From: an uncultured Eubacterium sp.
GTDB lineage: Bacteria > Bacillota_A > Clostridia > Lachnospirales > Lachnospiraceae
Assembly (NCBI GenBank): GCA_948468465.1
Contig: CAOKJJ010000033.1
Coordinates: forward strand, 1 to 34,940
DNA: 34,940 nucleotides
Reading direction: 5' to 3'
Within the stretch, counting starts at the first letter, position 1. Each line of letters starts with the position of its first letter. Shown piece after piece: positions 32,978 through 34,940 of this stretch. A program made the position numbers and the translations under genes. The notes under the pieces are model-generated. The model worked only from the letters and a program-made list of their open reading frames with translations, was not told where the DNA came from and did not search any database.

Positions 32978-32985
32978 GGAAACAG

Positions 32986-33015
32986 CCTGTTACTTGCTTT
33001 GTAACAGGTTTTTTT
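32986..33015 (+). terminator. Terminator or attenuator between RpiR and acetyltransferase genes
   Basis: CCTGTTAC (32986-32993), 7-base loop, GTAACAGG (33001-33008), then a seven-T run. No second promoter was recognised before the next gene, so partial read-through is likely. Confidence 0.88.
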
Positions 33016-33041
33016 CTACCATGAAACGCGGAGGTGACATT

Positions 33042-33647
33042 ATGACCGAATTGGAAAAATGTATGGCAGGAAAAGAGTATAACTGTCATGACAAAATCTT
33101 TCTGGACTTTAAAAGCCATGCAAAAAAATTGTTGCAGGAATACAATGCCCTTGCATATGAACAGAAAGAAGAAAAAGAAAAAATTCTAAAGGAGTTATGT
33201 GGAAAGATTGGCACAAAAGTATCTGTTGCATCACCATTTATATGCGATTATGGGCGAAACATTTTCATGGGAAATAACGTATCAGTCAACATGAATTGTA
33301 CTTTCGTAGATTGCAATGAAATTATCATTGGAGATCATGTGCTGATTGCTTCAAATGTACAGCTTTATACAGCAGCGCACCCTGTCCCGTTAGCGGAAAG
33401 ATATACGCAGAATCCCGAAACAGGTCAGTTAGACCGGCATACCTATGCATTGCCAATAAAAATCGGGAATGGCTGTTGGTTAGGGGGAGGAGTTATTGTC
33501 CTTGCGGGTGTAACAATAGGTGACGGTTCTGTTATAGGGGCTGGAAGCGTTGTCACAAAAGATGTACCGGAAAACTCATTGGCAGTAGGCAACCCCTGTC
33601 ATGTAATACGGAAGATTAACGGAGAAAAATCATATAAAGGAATGTAG
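33042..33647 (+). CDS. Sugar O-acetyltransferase (LacA/Maa type)
   Basis: A 201-residue hexapeptide-repeat acetyltransferase of the maltose/galactoside acetyltransferase family. The N-terminal Mac domain (MTELEKCMAGKEYNCHDKIF) is followed by the left-handed beta-helix: PFICDYGRNIFMGNNVSVNM, LIASNVQLYTAAHP with the catalytic His, IKIGNGCWLGGGVIVLAGVT and VIGAGSVVTKDVPENSLAVG. It transfers acetyl from acetyl-CoA to a sugar hydroxyl. ATG 33042 is set by GGAGGTGA 4 bases upstream. The stop lies 3 bases before the next gene. Confidence 0.92.
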   Translation: MTELEKCMAGKEYNCHDKIFLDFKSHAKKLLQEYNALAYEQKEEKEKILKELCGKIGTKVSVASPFICDYGRNIFMGNNVSVNMNCTFVDCNEIIIGDHVLIASNVQLYTAAHPVPLAERYTQNPETGQLDRHTYALPIKIGNGCWLGGGVIVLAGVTIGDGSVIGAGSVVTKDVPENSLAVGNPCHVIRKINGEKSYKGM

Positions 33648-33650
33648 AAA

Positions 33651-34661
33651 ATGAGCAAAAAGAACAATGCAAAGAAAAAGATGTTACAAACAGCCATACT
33701 TGTCTGCACGGTATGTATTCTTATTTTTGCGGCAAAAAAAGCAGACAGGTCTGCCAGCATACAAATACAGGAAGAAGAGATCACCATTCCCGGTATCCAA
33801 AACGATTATACCTTCCTTTTAATCGCGGACACACATATCAGCCTGTGCGACGACAGAGATCCAAAGCTGCTGGAAAAGGCGGGGCAGCGCAGGGAAGCGT
33901 TTGAGCAGGAGAGCAAAAAATCGGCAGTCCGTACGTTTCACAACCTGATCACACAGTCCATAAAAAGCAATACGGACCTTACCATTTTTGCGGGAGATAT
34001 TACAGACTCAGCCATGTATGCTTCTATAGATTTTGTGCAAAAGGAAGTGGACCGCCTGAACAATCCATATCTGTATGTGACAGGCAACCATGATTTTGAA
34101 TATGGAGACGAATATTTTTCAAAAAAAGCATATAAAAAATATTTCCCGCGATTAAAACAGTTAACAAAAACAAAGCAGCAGTATGTGCTTTATGAATTTG
34201 ACGATTTGCTCATAGCCGGAATTAACGATAAAAACAATCAGTTTGATAAAACGGCAGTCGAGGCGCTCTTACCATATTTAAAAGGGACGAAACCAGTCAT
34301 CTTAGTTACACATGTGCCGCTGCAGCCGCAATATGAAAATTCACCGCTGGAGCAGCAGGCGGATGCGGTCTGGGGATTGTCTGAAAAAGGACGGTGCCGT
34401 GTGCTGCTTGGAAAGACTGCCTGCAAACCAAATAAAACGACACAAAAGCTGCTGGACGCCGTATTTGACAAAGACAGCGCCGTAGCGGCTGTATTTGCGG
34501 GGCATATTCATTTTTATAACAAAAGCATGCTGCATCCGGCATCTGTACAGTTCGTAACAGGAGCCGGGTATTATGGCGACGCGGTGCGGATTCGCATTCG
34601 GGCAGAATCATTTACGGCAGGCCATTTTGCGGCACATATATCTGAAATATTTCGTTTTTGA
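33651..34661 (+). CDS. Membrane-anchored metallophosphoesterase
   Basis: A 336-residue calcineurin-like phosphoesterase. One N-terminal membrane helix (about residues 12-28, LQTAILVCTVCILIFAA) puts the enzyme outside the cell. The metal-binding motifs are all present: FLLIADTHIS, TIFAGDITDS, YVTGNHDFEYGDE, ILVTHVPLQ and VFAGHIHFYNK. The substrate is unknown. Its ribosome site AAAGGA lies in the end of the preceding acetyltransferase gene, so the two are coupled. Confidence 0.9.
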   Translation: MSKKNNAKKKMLQTAILVCTVCILIFAAKKADRSASIQIQEEEITIPGIQNDYTFLLIADTHISLCDDRDPKLLEKAGQRREAFEQESKKSAVRTFHNLITQSIKSNTDLTIFAGDITDSAMYASIDFVQKEVDRLNNPYLYVTGNHDFEYGDEYFSKKAYKKYFPRLKQLTKTKQQYVLYEFDDLLIAGINDKNNQFDKTAVEALLPYLKGTKPVILVTHVPLQPQYENSPLEQQADAVWGLSEKGRCRVLLGKTACKPNKTTQKLLDAVFDKDSAVAAVFAGHIHFYNKSMLHPASVQFVTGAGYYGDAVRIRIRAESFTAGHFAAHISEIFRF

Positions 34662-34690
34662 AAAAAATTTAGTAAAATTGCAATGTTTTA

Positions 34691-34719
34691 TTTACAAAAA
34701 GGGAATAATCATGTACAAT
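34691..34719 (+). promoter_or_regulatory. Predicted glgC promoter
   Basis: TTTACA (34691-34696), 17-base spacer, TACAAT (34714-34719), about 155 bases before the glgC start. Confidence 0.6.
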
Positions 34720-34738
34720 GATAACAATTGGAAGCAGT

Positions 34739-34775
34739 GACATTTATTGCATGCAGAAAAATGTCGATAAATGTC
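34739..34775 (+). promoter_or_regulatory. Inverted repeat in the glgC 5' leader
   Basis: GACATTTAT (34739-34747) and ATAAATGTC (34767-34775), loop 19 bases. A second small hairpin TGTCT..AGACA follows at about 34772-34788 and shares bases with it, so the two could be alternative folds. No known riboswitch was recognised. Confidence 0.45.
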
Positions 34776-34873
34776 TGTTTCGAAGACAGCAGAATTTGTA
34801 CATCTGCGATATATAGCTACATAGATGTATGTTGACTGCGCAAGATTAATAGGGATAGAAAAGGAGATAAAAA

Positions 34874-34940
34874 ATGGGCAAAGAGATGATTGCTATGCTT
34901 CTTGCCGGTGGACAGGGCTCCCGCCTTTATGCGTTGACCC
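34874..34940 (+). CDS. glgC: Glucose-1-phosphate adenylyltransferase (5' end only)
   Basis: The first 22 codons of GlgC, which makes ADP-glucose for glycogen. The start MGKEMIAMLLAGGQGSRLYA has the nucleotide-binding loop GGQGSRL. AAAAGGAGAT sits 5 bases before ATG 34874. The gene runs off the right edge. Confidence 0.88.
   Translation, partial: MGKEMIAMLLAGGQGSRLYALT

Overview
The window looks like a chromosomal segment of a Gram-positive, low-to-mid GC Clostridia, most likely Lachnospiraceae. This is inferred from strong AGGAGG-type ribosome sites, a clustered arginine operon, a comEA/comEC locus that includes a GerMN lipoprotein, TmcAL, and Firmicutes-type BlaI/BlaR1 and RpiR regulators. 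No rRNA, tRNA or CRISPR array was found. Species cannot be named from the sequence alone.

Layout. 1-2690: a DUF1905 gene, a gutted AAA-ATPase/nuclease pseudogene, cutC and a secreted protein of unknown function, ending at a strong hairpin shared with convergent argG. 2705-8237: arginine biosynthesis, with argG on the minus strand diverging from argC-GNAT-argB-argD on the plus strand. The intergenic region carries an ARG-box-like operator, two promoters and a 36-bp x3 tandem repeat. An acetyltransferase sits between argC and argB, where many relatives carry argJ. 8258-11585: a ferredoxin-type aldo/keto reductase behind a 12-bp inverted repeat, a toxin-antitoxin pair, and remnants of a GNAT, an AraC regulator and a HAD phosphatase.

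11649-18076: a competence-like DNA uptake locus, comEA-like lipoprotein / response regulator / histidine kinase / GerMN lipoprotein / comEC, read as one operon. 18161-19256: an Rpn/PD-(D/E)XK transposase-like nuclease with four 45-bp internal repeats. 19255-19799 is a scar: an AraC tail, a degenerate copy of the 3' end of tmcAL and a degenerate copy of the last 87 bases around the comEC stop, joined end to end. 19846-23403: a BlaI/BlaR1-type regulatory pair with a small secreted protein, divergent from two uncharacterised envelope genes. 23404-24895: remnants and an orphan KilA-N gene, enclosed by a 40-bp direct repeat copied from the end of the 21929-22909 gene.

24915-28444 is a decayed plant-polysaccharide (pectin-type) locus: GH2 remnant, truncated AraC, solute-binding lipoprotein stub, frameshifted SGNH esterase and a 5'-truncated GH28 polygalacturonase. 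28605-29870: intact tmcAL. 29929-32092: MATE remnant and an IS110-family transposase with a long structured 5' leader that could hold a bridge RNA. 32192-34661: an RpiR regulator, a sugar O-acetyltransferase and a membrane-anchored metallophosphoesterase. 34874 to the end: the first codons of glgC.

Main theme: intact housekeeping operons (arg, com, tmcAL, glgC) are separated by stretches of genes in decay. Several decayed genes have lost an internal block while keeping both ends, and fragments of neighbouring intact genes have been copied into the gaps.
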